From a virus: a DNA stretch of 36,857 bases. The DNA is taken from positions 1-36,857 of the IMG/VR virus record IMGVR_UViG_3300026253_000002; one strand, written 5' to 3'. The notes under the pieces are model-generated. The model was not told the origin of the DNA and ran no database searches. It saw nothing but the letters and a program-made list of their open reading frames with translations. A program made the position numbers and the translations under genes. Below, in pieces: positions 17,957 to 28,500 of the stretch. Every line of letters starts with the position of its first letter. The first letter of the stretch is position 1.

Positions 17957-19726
17957 ATGGCAAATTGGACAACATCAGATTACACATTATTAACTACACC
18001 AGGAGTAACAATGCCGACACAAACGGTCAATTTAACTATAAGTCCGAGCAATGGGTATGTGCTTACCGCAGGTGAATTTCAGGTAAGTGGAGGTGTTGAG
18101 ACTCCAGTTAGTTCAGGAATATGGGTGGATAGCGTTGCTCTCCCATCAATTTTTTGGAATGCGGATCCTGAAGTTAAAAAAGTAATATTCTCTGACAACG
18201 GTGTTCCCGGAACATCAACTAATACGGTAAACGCATCCATAGAATTATATGCGTGGGTAGTTCCATCTGGAACACAAGATTATATAAATATTGATATTGA
18301 TGTTATAGAAGCTACAGATCCACCAACAGAAACAACTAGGCAAGTTTGTATAACCTCTCTTACTTCTGGAACAAATCATACTATAGTAAACTTAGAGGGA
18401 ACAGGTATAAGCTCTCCTGCACCATCTATCTCTAGTGGTGTGACAGCCCATTTTCACAGTGGATATGTTACTGGAGGAACTACCTCACTAATTTTTACAA
18501 AAACATTTAGTGCTGATTCTGGATATTATTATTTAGTCCCAGGACCTCAAGGAAATATTACTGGAAGTCCTTACCCAACCGGTATGTATACTCAAATTCC
18601 AACATACACATATAATGCTGCTGGCCAAATAACAGGTAGTGTGATTGAGGTTTGGTATACACCTCCAGTACCTAACAATGATATTAGTAACACTTGTGAA
18701 CTTGATCATAAAATAACTTTCTATCAAGATGTTAGAGAGATAATAGTATTAGAACCAGTTCTTAATCGCATAACAGATCTAGTGATTAATTCAGTAGACA
18801 TGAATATGACTGGAGAGACGAGATCTTTGAAAGTATATGGAGATGTTGGAGAGACATATAATTTAACAATAACCGCACAAACTAGTGGTGACACATATGA
18901 TTTTGCAACTTCTTTATTTTCTTCTGCCGCCACACTTGATACCAATAGAACCATACCACTTACGCCGAGCATGGGTAGTAATTATGGTTATTATGAATAC
19001 CAAATAGTTTTCCCTTCAACGAGCGTGGGACAAACGTTTGATATTTTAATATCTGCTGGAAATACGTCCCCAACACTAGTCAGCACTCTGCCTACGGCTA
19101 CTCTTCCTTCAACACCTAACTTAAGAATATATCAAACCATAAAACCTATAATCTCTTATAATGCTAGATCGTTGGATAACTCTAGTTTATATACTCTTGG
19201 CTCCACTACAACTATTACGGCTAAACCGGGATATGTATCTAGACCCAACACAAGCGATGGCGTGTCTACTCTATCTATAGTAGCCACAGCAAAAACTGAT
19301 GAAGTGGATATTGCTATAGCACGACAACCAATAAACTCAGACTTTACAACGGGAGTGCAATTAACGCTAGGAGCGGAAGATGGTATAACAACGAGCGAGA
19401 ATTTAACGTTAGCAGGTGATTATGTTAATACCGGCATGATAGTCTCTGGAACCAGTATTGTTCCTGGAGAGAACGAGAGATATGTTACGGTGGTGGAGGT
19501 TGGTGCTACGGTGATCATACTGTCTTCTCTTCAAACGATTCCTGGTAGTGAGGTTTTAACATTCTCCTCTAATTCAGATGTTACTATAACTGATATTTTA
19601 GCTAGTGTTGATACTAGTGGAGAGGTTGATGTTCTTACGATTACAGCTACAGCTACAGTGAATACCTTTGGAACAGAGGATTTAAAAATAGAATTAGAAT
19701 TAGATAACTTTATTACATTAACATAA
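17957..19726 (+). CDS. Beta-rich Thr/Ser-rich tail or fibre protein
   Basis: A 589-residue protein rich in Thr, Ser, Gly, Asn and Val with almost no helix, consistent with a string of Ig-like beta sandwiches. A segment near residues 470-540 (NTGMIVSGTSIV ... TVVEVGATVIILSSLQTIPG ... LTFSS) matches a short beta module that I recall as recurrent in marine phage tail proteins. No enzymatic motif is visible. Directly after the nozzle gene, it is probably a tail-surface, head-fibre or receptor-contacting protein. The next gene starts after a two-base gap. Confidence 0.55.
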   Translation: MANWTTSDYTLLTTPGVTMPTQTVNLTISPSNGYVLTAGEFQVSGGVETPVSSGIWVDSVALPSIFWNADPEVKKVIFSDNGVPGTSTNTVNASIELYAWVVPSGTQDYINIDIDVIEATDPPTETTRQVCITSLTSGTNHTIVNLEGTGISSPAPSISSGVTAHFHSGYVTGGTTSLIFTKTFSADSGYYYLVPGPQGNITGSPYPTGMYTQIPTYTYNAAGQITGSVIEVWYTPPVPNNDISNTCELDHKITFYQDVREIIVLEPVLNRITDLVINSVDMNMTGETRSLKVYGDVGETYNLTITAQTSGDTYDFATSLFSSAATLDTNRTIPLTPSMGSNYGYYEYQIVFPSTSVGQTFDILISAGNTSPTLVSTLPTATLPSTPNLRIYQTIKPIISYNARSLDNSSLYTLGSTTTITAKPGYVSRPNTSDGVSTLSIVATAKTDEVDIAIARQPINSDFTTGVQLTLGAEDGITTSENLTLAGDYVNTGMIVSGTSIVPGENERYVTVVEVGATVIILSSLQTIPGSEVLTFSSNSDVTITDILASVDTSGEVDVLTITATATVNTFGTEDLKIELELDNFITLT

Positions 19727-19727
19727 T

Positions 19728-20099
19728 ATGCCAACACTAACCTTAACATTTACGCAACCATTAAATGTATCTGTGCAAATCGGTGATACAGCTTGCTACG
19801 TGCCAACTGTGACATCTGGGGAGTTTACTGTCGACGACGGGACTGCTAATAACATTAAAGAGATAGGTATAATAAAACAAATAACCCCTTGGAACGGGAC
19901 GCAGGCGGTAATAGTCTGCGACACAACTTTACCGGGAACACTAGATGGAACTTCACAATATATATTTTTCTATAAAGATAATAGAGTTAATTTAAGTAGT
20001 ATATTAGGATATTATTCTGAGATTACTTTGGAGAATGATTCTAGTATTCTATCAGAATTACACTCAGTAGCTTGCGATGTATTTGAAAGTAGTAAATAA
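19728..20099 (+). CDS. Small conserved virion-associated protein
   Basis: A 123-residue beta-rich protein. It has an N-terminal Thr-rich strand region, IGDTACYVPT, then FFYKDNRVNLSSILGYYSEI and a terminal DVFESSK. The 'KDNxVNLSSxLGYY' stretch with a final ESSK is familiar from small proteins that follow tail genes in marine Bacteroidota phages. No biochemical role is known to me. Its start is two bases after the previous stop, so it is in the same transcript as the beta-rich protein upstream. Confidence 0.55.
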   Translation: MPTLTLTFTQPLNVSVQIGDTACYVPTVTSGEFTVDDGTANNIKEIGIIKQITPWNGTQAVIVCDTTLPGTLDGTSQYIFFYKDNRVNLSSILGYYSEITLENDSSILSELHSVACDVFESSK

Positions 20100-20118
20100 T
20101 CGCTAAAAAGTGTGATTA
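20097..20118 (+). other. Weak hairpin overlapping the stop codon at 20097
   Basis: TAATCGC (20097-20103) can pair with GTGATTA (20112-20118) with one wobble around an 8-base A-rich loop. There is no T tract. It lies in the 46-base gap before the cupin gene. The stem is short and AT-rich, so it is recorded as a candidate only. Confidence 0.25.
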
Positions 20119-20145
20119 TATAACAATAGAATTAAATTAAATTAA

Positions 20146-20625
20146 ATGGATAAAGAAGAGATTGAGAAAATTGATATCAATGAAGTATCAATTAACTCAA
20201 GGGAGAAAATATTACAACTACAAAACTTATTAGCCAATAACGCAGATGAAGTAAATATTGTAACCCATCAAGACTCAAAGTTATTTCCATTAAAACATAC
20301 GTTTGCAGATGGAATATATGTTAGGCAAATGTCTATGGGCGCAGGAACTCTAGTAATTGGAGCCATACATAAACATTTACATGTTTGGTTTTTACTAACT
20401 GGTAATATTACCGTATCTACTGAGGATACGACAGAGGATTATGTAGCTCCTTGTTATGTTGTCTCAACACCTGGTACGAAAAGAGTTATATATGCTAATG
20501 AAGATTCTATCTTTGTCAACATACATAAAAATCCTTCTAACACGCAAAATATTGAACAATTAGAAAAAGATATTGTAGCACAAAACTTTAAAGAATATGA
20601 AGAATACACTAATCAAAACAAATAA
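20146..20625 (+). CDS. Cupin-fold protein
   Basis: A 159-residue protein. The stretch GAIHKHLHVWFLLTGNITV (residues 72-90) has three His (75, 77, 79) in the HxH position of cupin motif 1, and a later segment with VNIHKNP supplies a possible fourth His (127) as in motif 2. The conserved Glu of classical cupin motif 1 is not evident. Small cupins bind a metal or sugar, or serve as a structural barrel. It is encoded between virion genes and ejected-protein genes, so a virion or assembly role is more likely than metabolism. The leader is the same A/T pentamer repeat seen before the gene at 1042. Confidence 0.7.
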   Translation: MDKEEIEKIDINEVSINSREKILQLQNLLANNADEVNIVTHQDSKLFPLKHTFADGIYVRQMSMGAGTLVIGAIHKHLHVWFLLTGNITVSTEDTTEDYVAPCYVVSTPGTKRVIYANEDSIFVNIHKNPSNTQNIEQLEKDIVAQNFKEYEEYTNQNK

Positions 20626-20628
20626 ATT

Positions 20629-21240
20629 ATGTCGTTTTTACTAGTAGGAGCAGCTGTAGTAGGAGTTGTAGCTGGTGGTGCAAAGGCAATAAGTGGCGCC
20701 AGTAAAAAGAAAAAAGCTAAAGCAGCTCATGCTGCGGCTAAGGCTCAGATGCAAAAAGATAAAGAAGCTTATATGAATTTAGACACTAGTAACCCATATC
20801 TAAACATGGAGAATACTATGGAGGATCTAACGGTAAATACACAAGCTGCAGAGTTCGCATCAGAGCAATCTCAACAGAGTACAGCTAATGTACTTGAGGG
20901 AATGAAAGGTGCTGCTGGAGGTTCTGGTATCGCTGCCCTAGCTCAGGCTATGGCTAATCAAGGTCAAATAGCTGCTCAAAAAGCATCCGTGTCTATAGGT
21001 GAACAAGAGATGGCAAATCAACAAGCAGAGAGAACAGAAGCCGGTAACATACAGAATCTAGAAAGAGAGGGAGAAATACAATCAAGGAACCTTAAGAAAG
21101 ATATGGCAGCAACAGCACTTGGCATGTCTTCGGCTGAAACACAAAATGAAGCAGCTAATATATCTGCGGCTGATAAACAAATGTGGGATGGAATAAGTAG
21201 TGCAGCAAGTAGCGTCGGTAAAGTAGCTGGAGGAATATAA
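20629..21240 (+). CDS. Internal virion protein, T7 gp14-like position
   Basis: A 203-residue protein. It begins with a hydrophobic, glycine-rich helix (LLVGAAVVGVVAGGAKAIS), then a basic KKKKAKAAHAAAKA segment, NPYLNMENTMEDLTVNTQAA, and a long Ala/Gln-rich helical part with AAGGSGIAALAQAMANQG. This Ala/Gln-rich plan with 'DLTVN' and 'GGSGIAALAQ' is typical of small ejected proteins of podoviruses, which insert in the cell envelope during DNA entry. It is the first gene of the ejection module and is followed by larger internal proteins, the same order as T7 gp14, gp15 and gp16. Similarity to T7 is by order and type, not by sequence. Confidence 0.7.
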   Translation: MSFLLVGAAVVGVVAGGAKAISGASKKKKAKAAHAAAKAQMQKDKEAYMNLDTSNPYLNMENTMEDLTVNTQAAEFASEQSQQSTANVLEGMKGAAGGSGIAALAQAMANQGQIAAQKASVSIGEQEMANQQAERTEAGNIQNLEREGEIQSRNLKKDMAATALGMSSAETQNEAANISAADKQMWDGISSAASSVGKVAGGI

Positions 21241-21253
21241 ATAAATTAATACT

Positions 21254-22513
21254 ATGGGGAAATACAGTCCGAAATTAAACGCGAATACTTCGCAGAATGT
21301 TGTAGAATATTACAAGGCAGGTTTAAAGCGGCCTGAGACCGTTGGTTGGGATAGGGTTGGTGATATGGTAACATCACTAAATAAAACTATTCAACAAAGA
21401 AGAGACGAAGCTACTTTAGAAAAAGAGGAAAAAGAATTAAAGACAAAGGCTTATGAAGATCAGTTTGTTAAGAACTCAGAGGTAATTGCTGCTAATGCTG
21501 GTAGTCTAGGTGAGGAGTATTATAACCTAGCTTTTGATCAAGCTAAAGTATTACAAGATCAGTATAATGAGGCTGTTATGAATGATGACAAGAAATTAAT
21601 GGGTGAATTAAGAGGTAAGCTTAACGGCTTATCTACCACGGTTCAAACGCTAAAAGAAACAATGAACGAAGCATCAAGTTCACAGTCTGATGAAAATGGA
21701 GAAAGTAGTCTATCTGCAGGGATGAGTGAATATGAAAAACTAGTTAATGCAACATGTACTGATCCCTCTGCTATGAGTTATGTTGATGGTGAATTTCAAT
21801 GGGCTAATCCAGAGTTTAACCCAGAAGAAAAGGATTCTAAGGAATTTTTTACAATGGAGGATTTAAACAAGTCATTAATAGAAAGAGATGATACAGTAAT
21901 TCAAGAGTATAAAACATTTGAAAATACTTTAGGAGTACTAGGTTTAGACTGGCAAAATGGAGCTGAGGGAGCGAGTGGGTTTGACGACATATACTATGAT
22001 GCTAGTAATAAGAAGATGATTACCGAAAACAATATAGCAACCTTCTTACACGATGATGTCACCGGTAAAGGTGCGGATTATACCTTTGCAAAACAGTTGG
22101 GGGAATATATTGAGCAAGTTGATTATTCTGGTTTAGGCCTTGATGTTGCTAAGTGGGATAAAGATAAAGATGGTGATGTTGACGAGGATGATTTTGCTTT
22201 AGAGCAAGATAGAGAAAAACTAAAAGCAGCTATCACTGATCGTGGAAGTCCAGATTATAATTTTGAAACATCTAGAACTATAATTTCAGAGTGGATGACT
22301 ATGAATCAAAGAAAGAAATTTATGGGTAATATAGATGAGACTCTAGTTCCAGCACCAGGTGAAGATCAAGATACTTTTGTAAAAAGAGGTGGTAGCGTAG
22401 GCGCCTTAACTAAAAAAGGTATTGTTTGGAATGAAAATCAAGGAAGATTTATAGCCACGTCAACGAAGAGTGGGCAAGAACTGTTAGACTCACTTAAGAA
22501 AAAGAAAAAATAA
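21254..22513 (+). CDS. Internal virion protein with EF-hand-like loop, T7 gp15-like position
   Basis: A 419-residue hydrophilic helical protein. The first 150 residues are coiled-coil-like (QQRRDEATLEKEEKELKTK and later). A canonical Ca2+-binding loop pattern, DKDKDGDVDEDD, lies at residues 302-313 with acidic residues at loop positions 1, 3, 5, 7, 9 and 12 and Gly at 6, followed by a helix. The C-terminus is basic (SLKKKKK). It sits between the small Ala-rich protein and the 4363-residue protein, so it probably is packaged in the head and forms part of the DNA ejection channel. A Ca2+ role is an inference from the loop. Confidence 0.65.
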   Translation: MGKYSPKLNANTSQNVVEYYKAGLKRPETVGWDRVGDMVTSLNKTIQQRRDEATLEKEEKELKTKAYEDQFVKNSEVIAANAGSLGEEYYNLAFDQAKVLQDQYNEAVMNDDKKLMGELRGKLNGLSTTVQTLKETMNEASSSQSDENGESSLSAGMSEYEKLVNATCTDPSAMSYVDGEFQWANPEFNPEEKDSKEFFTMEDLNKSLIERDDTVIQEYKTFENTLGVLGLDWQNGAEGASGFDDIYYDASNKKMITENNIATFLHDDVTGKGADYTFAKQLGEYIEQVDYSGLGLDVAKWDKDKDGDVDEDDFALEQDREKLKAAITDRGSPDYNFETSRTIISEWMTMNQRKKFMGNIDETLVPAPGEDQDTFVKRGGSVGALTKKGIVWNENQGRFIATSTKSGQELLDSLKKKKK

Positions 22514-22523
22514 AATTATATAA

Positions 22524-25500
22524 ATGTCTCAAAGAGAACTAAAAATAATAGAACAAGGTAGAGCTATTGGTTGGTCAGACGACGAATGTCTTGCAGCTGT
22601 TAGGCAAAATAGACTTAATGTTGAAAACGCTAGACTACAAGTTATTCGGGAGGAAGAGAAGGCAGAGTTGATAAAGGAAAAACAAATTACTGTAGACACG
22701 AAGAAAAAAGTTTACAGTGATGAAAGCATGCCTGGTAACGATTACTTTTTAGAAGATGGGGATTGGGTATTTTATGACGATGACAATAAACGTATAGATG
22801 TAACAGAGGGTAGTGTTGGCCAAAGTCTATCAAAGAAGTATGAAGATAAAACAGTCGACATAACGGATTACGACAAGATAATTGCTCCAAGTGCTATTTG
22901 GACTGACCATGAGGGTAAAGATAAAAAACTAAAAGACAACATACTAGATTATAGGGATGATGATTTTGTTGCAAATACTTTAACTAGAGAATATGGTGAA
23001 GACTTTGAGTTCGTCGATTCTGGTAGTGACATGATAACGGTTACTAGTAAAGAGACGGGATTGACTCACGAATTTGAAACTAATTTTGTAGGGGGAGGTG
23101 GAAAGAAAGAAATAAAATCTGGTAAGAAATTAATCAAGTGGATGAAAACCCAAAAGTTCGGAGACATGTCGGAGAAAGGAGATGCTGACTATAGAGCTAT
23201 TGAAAATGAGGATGGTGATTTAGAGTGGCATTATGTTGATGAGTTTGGGGATGACGTGAGTATTGTGGAATCAACAAGTACTTTACAAGATTTAAATAAC
23301 AAGTACCCAGAAGCTTTAAATGAAAGCAAGAAACGTTTTGATGGCGTGAATGACTTTAAAGTAGTGAACGGTGAATGGCATGTTAGGAATGAGGATCAAG
23401 AATGGGAAAAAGCAAGCGGCGACATAGCGCTAGAGATGAATGCAATACACGGTTCACCTGAAGAGAAAGAAGAGGATGGGGTAATTTATAACCATGGATT
23501 GGTTCCGCTAAAAGCAGTAAACGCAAAAGAAGCTCTTGTAGGCGAGCATGATAAGAGACAAAACATGGGGATAGACGAGTTCTATGAAACAATATGGATG
23601 CCAAAAAATTATACTAATGGTCCGAGTTGGAAGAATGTTGTAAACGACCTCACACATTTAACAGATGGTAAAGAGGGGAACATGTTTTCAAGGGATTTTG
23701 GTAAGACTCCGTTCATGGAAGAAGAGTACAACAATTATATAAGGCAATCTAAAACTGCTCTAGACAACCACAACGAAATAACTAAAGTTTCAAAAAACTC
23801 TAAAGGCGCTTATAATTGGTATCTCAAAGATTCAGACGAACAAGCAGAAAAATCTTTCGATCAAGAAATCCTTTTAAAGCTAGAGAGTGCTTACTTGAGT
23901 AACGAAGTGCCAATGCTACCTCAAATGGTTGATGGGGAGTACGAAGAGGTACAGGGTACTAAAGACGATATTTGGATACACACAGATGAGGATGGGAAAT
24001 CATATACATATGGGGATTTTGACTACAAAACAAATGTCTCTGATGCTGTAACAAAAGGGTTGGAAACGAGCTCTTTGAAAGATGAGTATCAAAACGAAAA
24101 CACAACAGCATCTAAAAAAGAGGAACTGAAGGGAGAGATACTATTAGCGCAACCTGAGTGGACTAAATTTTATGATGAAGAAGATATCGATGGTTGGGAG
24201 GATTTAGATATAAATGATTTTAATGATTTTGTAAAAAACCACCCTTCTTTTAAACACTTAGATGTTACCACTTATGGAGCAACGGATGACAGCAGGATTT
24301 ATTATGGAGACTATGGGGCTGCTGAATTACAGTGGGACGAAGATAAAAAGAAACATTATTGGAGCGGAGGAGCTGGAGAAGGATCTGTACATACCATAGA
24401 CAAACTTAAAGCCCAAGTACTTACGGAATATCTTAATACAAGTATTAGCAAAAATAGGGATGTTTATGATACTTATGAGCAAGCAGGTACTTTTGACAAT
24501 CTAAACCTACTAAATGAATACGCGAGTAATGTTAGTAAGTTAGATGCGGAGTTAACACCTATAACCGAGGAATATGAAAAACTAAAAAAAGGTATTGACG
24601 ACGGCACTATAAAGAGTAGTAAATCAAACTTAAGTAAGTTAAATGACTTAGGTATAGAGATAAATAGTATATCTGAAGTTATAAACTTCAACGTAGACAA
24701 CTACAATGGTATTGCTAATGACAAAGCCAATATGGTTCTTTTTGATGGTTATAGAGATCTTAAGAAAAATAATGCGGCTCTTAGTAAATCATTTGGTAAG
24801 CTGATAGACCCTAAGAGTACTAACAAAATAAATGTAATTGCGTCTAAGGAATACAACGAAAGATTAGACGAGCAGGAGAGGTTATTGAAATTGGAGAGTG
24901 GTCACTTGGGGTGGCAAGCGGCTGGTGTTATAGAGGGGTTGTGGAGTGCCGTCGTGGGTGGTGTTACTGGAATAGTTGGTTTGGCAGAGGCTTACACACC
25001 AGAGCTTTGGTCGGATACTAGTGGGAAAGATAAAGCGCAAGTAATGAACAAGTGGTCAAGCCTTTCAGAACAGATGACGTGGAACGCTGTTGCGGATGGT
25101 AATATGATAGACCCTGAAACTGGTGAATTGAATTGGTCTGCGGTTCCTTCGCAAGTAGCGCCTGTAGTTTTAGATATGTATTTGATGACCCAAACAGGTG
25201 GGGCGTTTGGAGCAATAAAAACAGGGGCATTTGCACTCGGAAGAAAGGGGGCTAAGTATACCGCTAAGGCATTAAACCTAACTGGTAAGTCTACTAAGTT
25301 TATGGAGAGAGTAGCCCCTATAGGTAGGAGGTTAAATAAAATATCTACAGCCAAAAACCTAAAGCAAATGGGGAATCAATTTACTGGTGGTATGATGATT
25401 ATATTGCCTAAAAATATTGAAGAAGCCGTAATGCAGGTTGATGAAGATTTCTCATATGAGGATGCATTAAACTCTGCTTTTTATAAAACAATTACAGAGT

Positions 25501-28500
25501 CTGCTATTGAGATGATCAATCCAGATGTTAAGTTTTTAAAAGGTATGTCAAAGTTTAAGGCTGGAAGTAAGTACGGAGACTTAAGGCTTTGGAACCCTAA
25601 GGTTAAGGGTTTTAAAAACAACGCATATAGAATGTTAAATATATTTGGTCAGAATCTTAGGAACGTTCCTTCTGAAATACTTGAGGAAAATCTCCAAGAA
25701 CTAACCAATGGTATATGGAACGGTTATTACAACCAAACTAAAGGCACGGATTTTCACATGTCAACAGCGGATGATTATAAGGCTTTGAATGTATTAACAC
25801 CGCTATCAGTGTTAACGGGTGGTTTCATTAGGACTAGAGGGTTTAGGAAAGGTGGTGTTAGTTCTAGTATGTATCAAGCAGCAGTGGAGAACTATGAGGA
25901 GTTTAATGCGGAAATGCTAGCTGCTCACGAGGGTGGAAAACTTGATTACGTGGATGACGCTGGAAACACAGTGTCTTCTTATCCTGAAATCATGGAGCAA
26001 GTAAACCAATATGTTACGGCTAAAGCAAACATACCTTATGAAGAATACTCTCAGATGAGCAACTCTCAAAGACAAGAGACATTGAGTTTATTAGTTCAAA
26101 AAGCGCAGCTAGAAGCAAAGATTCAAAACTATGACGAGGTTGGTGATGTTGACTCGAGCAGTAAAGACCACGGGGGAATGACCGCAGGTGAAGGGTTGAA
26201 TCAATTAGAAAGAGATTTAAAAAACGTGGAAGGTAGGCTGAAGAAGGTTGCCAACGGTGTTCAGACTGAATTTATGAGTTTGGAAGAACAAAGGACTGAT
26301 GTAGAGTTAATGAAGCTGAAGGCTCAGTGGAAGGGGGAAGAACTAGGTTCTCAGAAAAAAGCTGATCTAACTAAGAAGATAAGAGAACTAACTAGAAGTC
26401 GAAATGAACTTAGGGATAAGGGTCATCTATATGAGTTTAACGGAAAAGGATATAATAACGCTGCTGAATTTATTGAAGCTGTTAAAAATGCGAAGAAGAA
26501 TGGTTACTTCAGTGGTGGACATTCTAGGTCTAAAATACGTATAAGTAATAAAGTAGATTCCGCTAAAGCAGAGTACATAGGTAATATGGTTAATAAATTA
26601 ACCGGTAGCCAAACATATAAAGGTGGGGAGATATTGATGAATAGTAATGATATTACTGAAGCTGAGGGCTTTACTCATCAAAAAGAAAACAGAGGTAAAA
26701 CTTTAGAGGATTACAAAGAGGAGCTAAAGCAAGAGTTGTTAAAAAACCCAAAGCAACAAGATGTAGACGTTCTTAACAATCTAAGAAATGTTAAAAAGTA
26801 TTTAGAACTACGAGATAGAGGTTACGCTCATAATCCAAACTTTGGAGGGATGGTTATGTTTGGTTCTGATGATGTTGATCTCAGAGCTGTGGATGAAATT
26901 TCTTTAACAGAGAAGATTAAAGCTATAAGTGAAGTTACTGGAGAAGCTGGTATTATGACAGTACCTATGACTCAAGAGCAAATTGCTGATAATTATTTAG
27001 ATCCCAATGGTGAAATTGACAATCCAGATGCAATAAGAGCCAATGCGTTTATGATGCCTATATTAAATGAGGAGACTGGGAAAATGGAACCAGCCCTAAT
27101 CATTAACACAACAATGGCTTTAAAAAACAAAGCTTTAACAGCACCAACTCACGAGCTTTTACACGCTGCTATATTCGCTGTTATTAATGGTCCTATCAGG
27201 GTGATAGAAAAAGATGGTATAAAATATGAAACGCACTTAACCAAAAAAGGAACTAAACTGTTAAAAGGGTTTATAAAGTTACTACCTAAGGCTCATTTAG
27301 ATATATTGAATGCTGACTTAGAAAGTAGAGGATACTTTAATAAAAACGAGGATGGAGATATAATAGAGCCTTTTGAGATTTATGCAGAGGAATACCTTAA
27401 TCATTACCATGACTTGGTGGTTAAACACAAGAAGATACCTTTAAACGCACCAGATACAAGAAACACTTTAAAAAAAATAGCAGACTACTTTGTTAGCTTC
27501 TGGAAGCAAGAAACAGAGGAGGAACTACACGGTGTGATGGAAGGAAAGTTAGATACTCCTGAGAAGCTGCTTCAGTTCATGAGAGGTTTTAACCAGCAGG
27601 CATTAAACAATAAATTTACTGACCAAGTTAAAAGTATGGTAGCTACCTCTAAAGGACATTTTGGAGAGGTAATAAAGAGTGATGTAGATGATGGAACAGT
27701 GCAACTGTCTAGAGAGATAGAATTAGAAGAAGAAGTAACAGAAGAAGAGTATACGGAAACTAAGGCTGATCTATTTTCTAAGTCAAACAAGAAGTTCTTA
27801 GAGGCTTTAGAAATGTATGGTATAGAAAATGCAGGACTCTTGTTGAAATACAATACACAAGAAGAACTAGATGAATTAAAAAAGAAAGATAAAGATACTT
27901 ACAATAAAATAATAGTAGTTAGAGAAAAATGGGATAACTTAAAAGATAGAGATAAGTTGGTTGTAGGATATATAATAGGTGATACTTGGAGGCCTTTTGC
28001 TAGCAGTAAATTTAGGACTAGATATGAAGGAGTTCCTGGTTACGCTCAGTTTGGTAGTGGTATCTTAGATGTATTAACAACTGGTATTGAAGTTGGACAA
28101 AATGGTCTCCCATACTTAGTAAAGACTTGGGATCCGTCTAAAAGAAAGTTAACATCACATATATATGGTGAGCTTAATAAAAGAATTCCGCATGTTGTTG
28201 GTCTTCCTCAGTTCGCTGGTTTTGGAGAATTAATGGTTAGGGATTCTGAGACTGGTGGTGAATTTGATTTCTCTAAACTATCGAGCGAAGATATTGCTAA
28301 TAGTATTTTAGATAGTTATAGTATTGACGAAGCTATTGAGATAGTTGAGGCTAAGAAAAAGAATGGTGAGATTACAGGAGAACAGGCTGAGTTTATATCT
28401 GACAAGATAAATAATATAAAAAATGATAATGTTAGAAAAGAGTTTGAAACTGGTAAAGTTAGAAAGATACTAGGAATTAAATCTCCACAAGAAATTCAAA

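Noticed and set aside
24992-25354. Minus-strand ORFs inside the giant gene
   Set aside because: They are long open frames antisense to a strongly coding region, with no plausible start context or domain.
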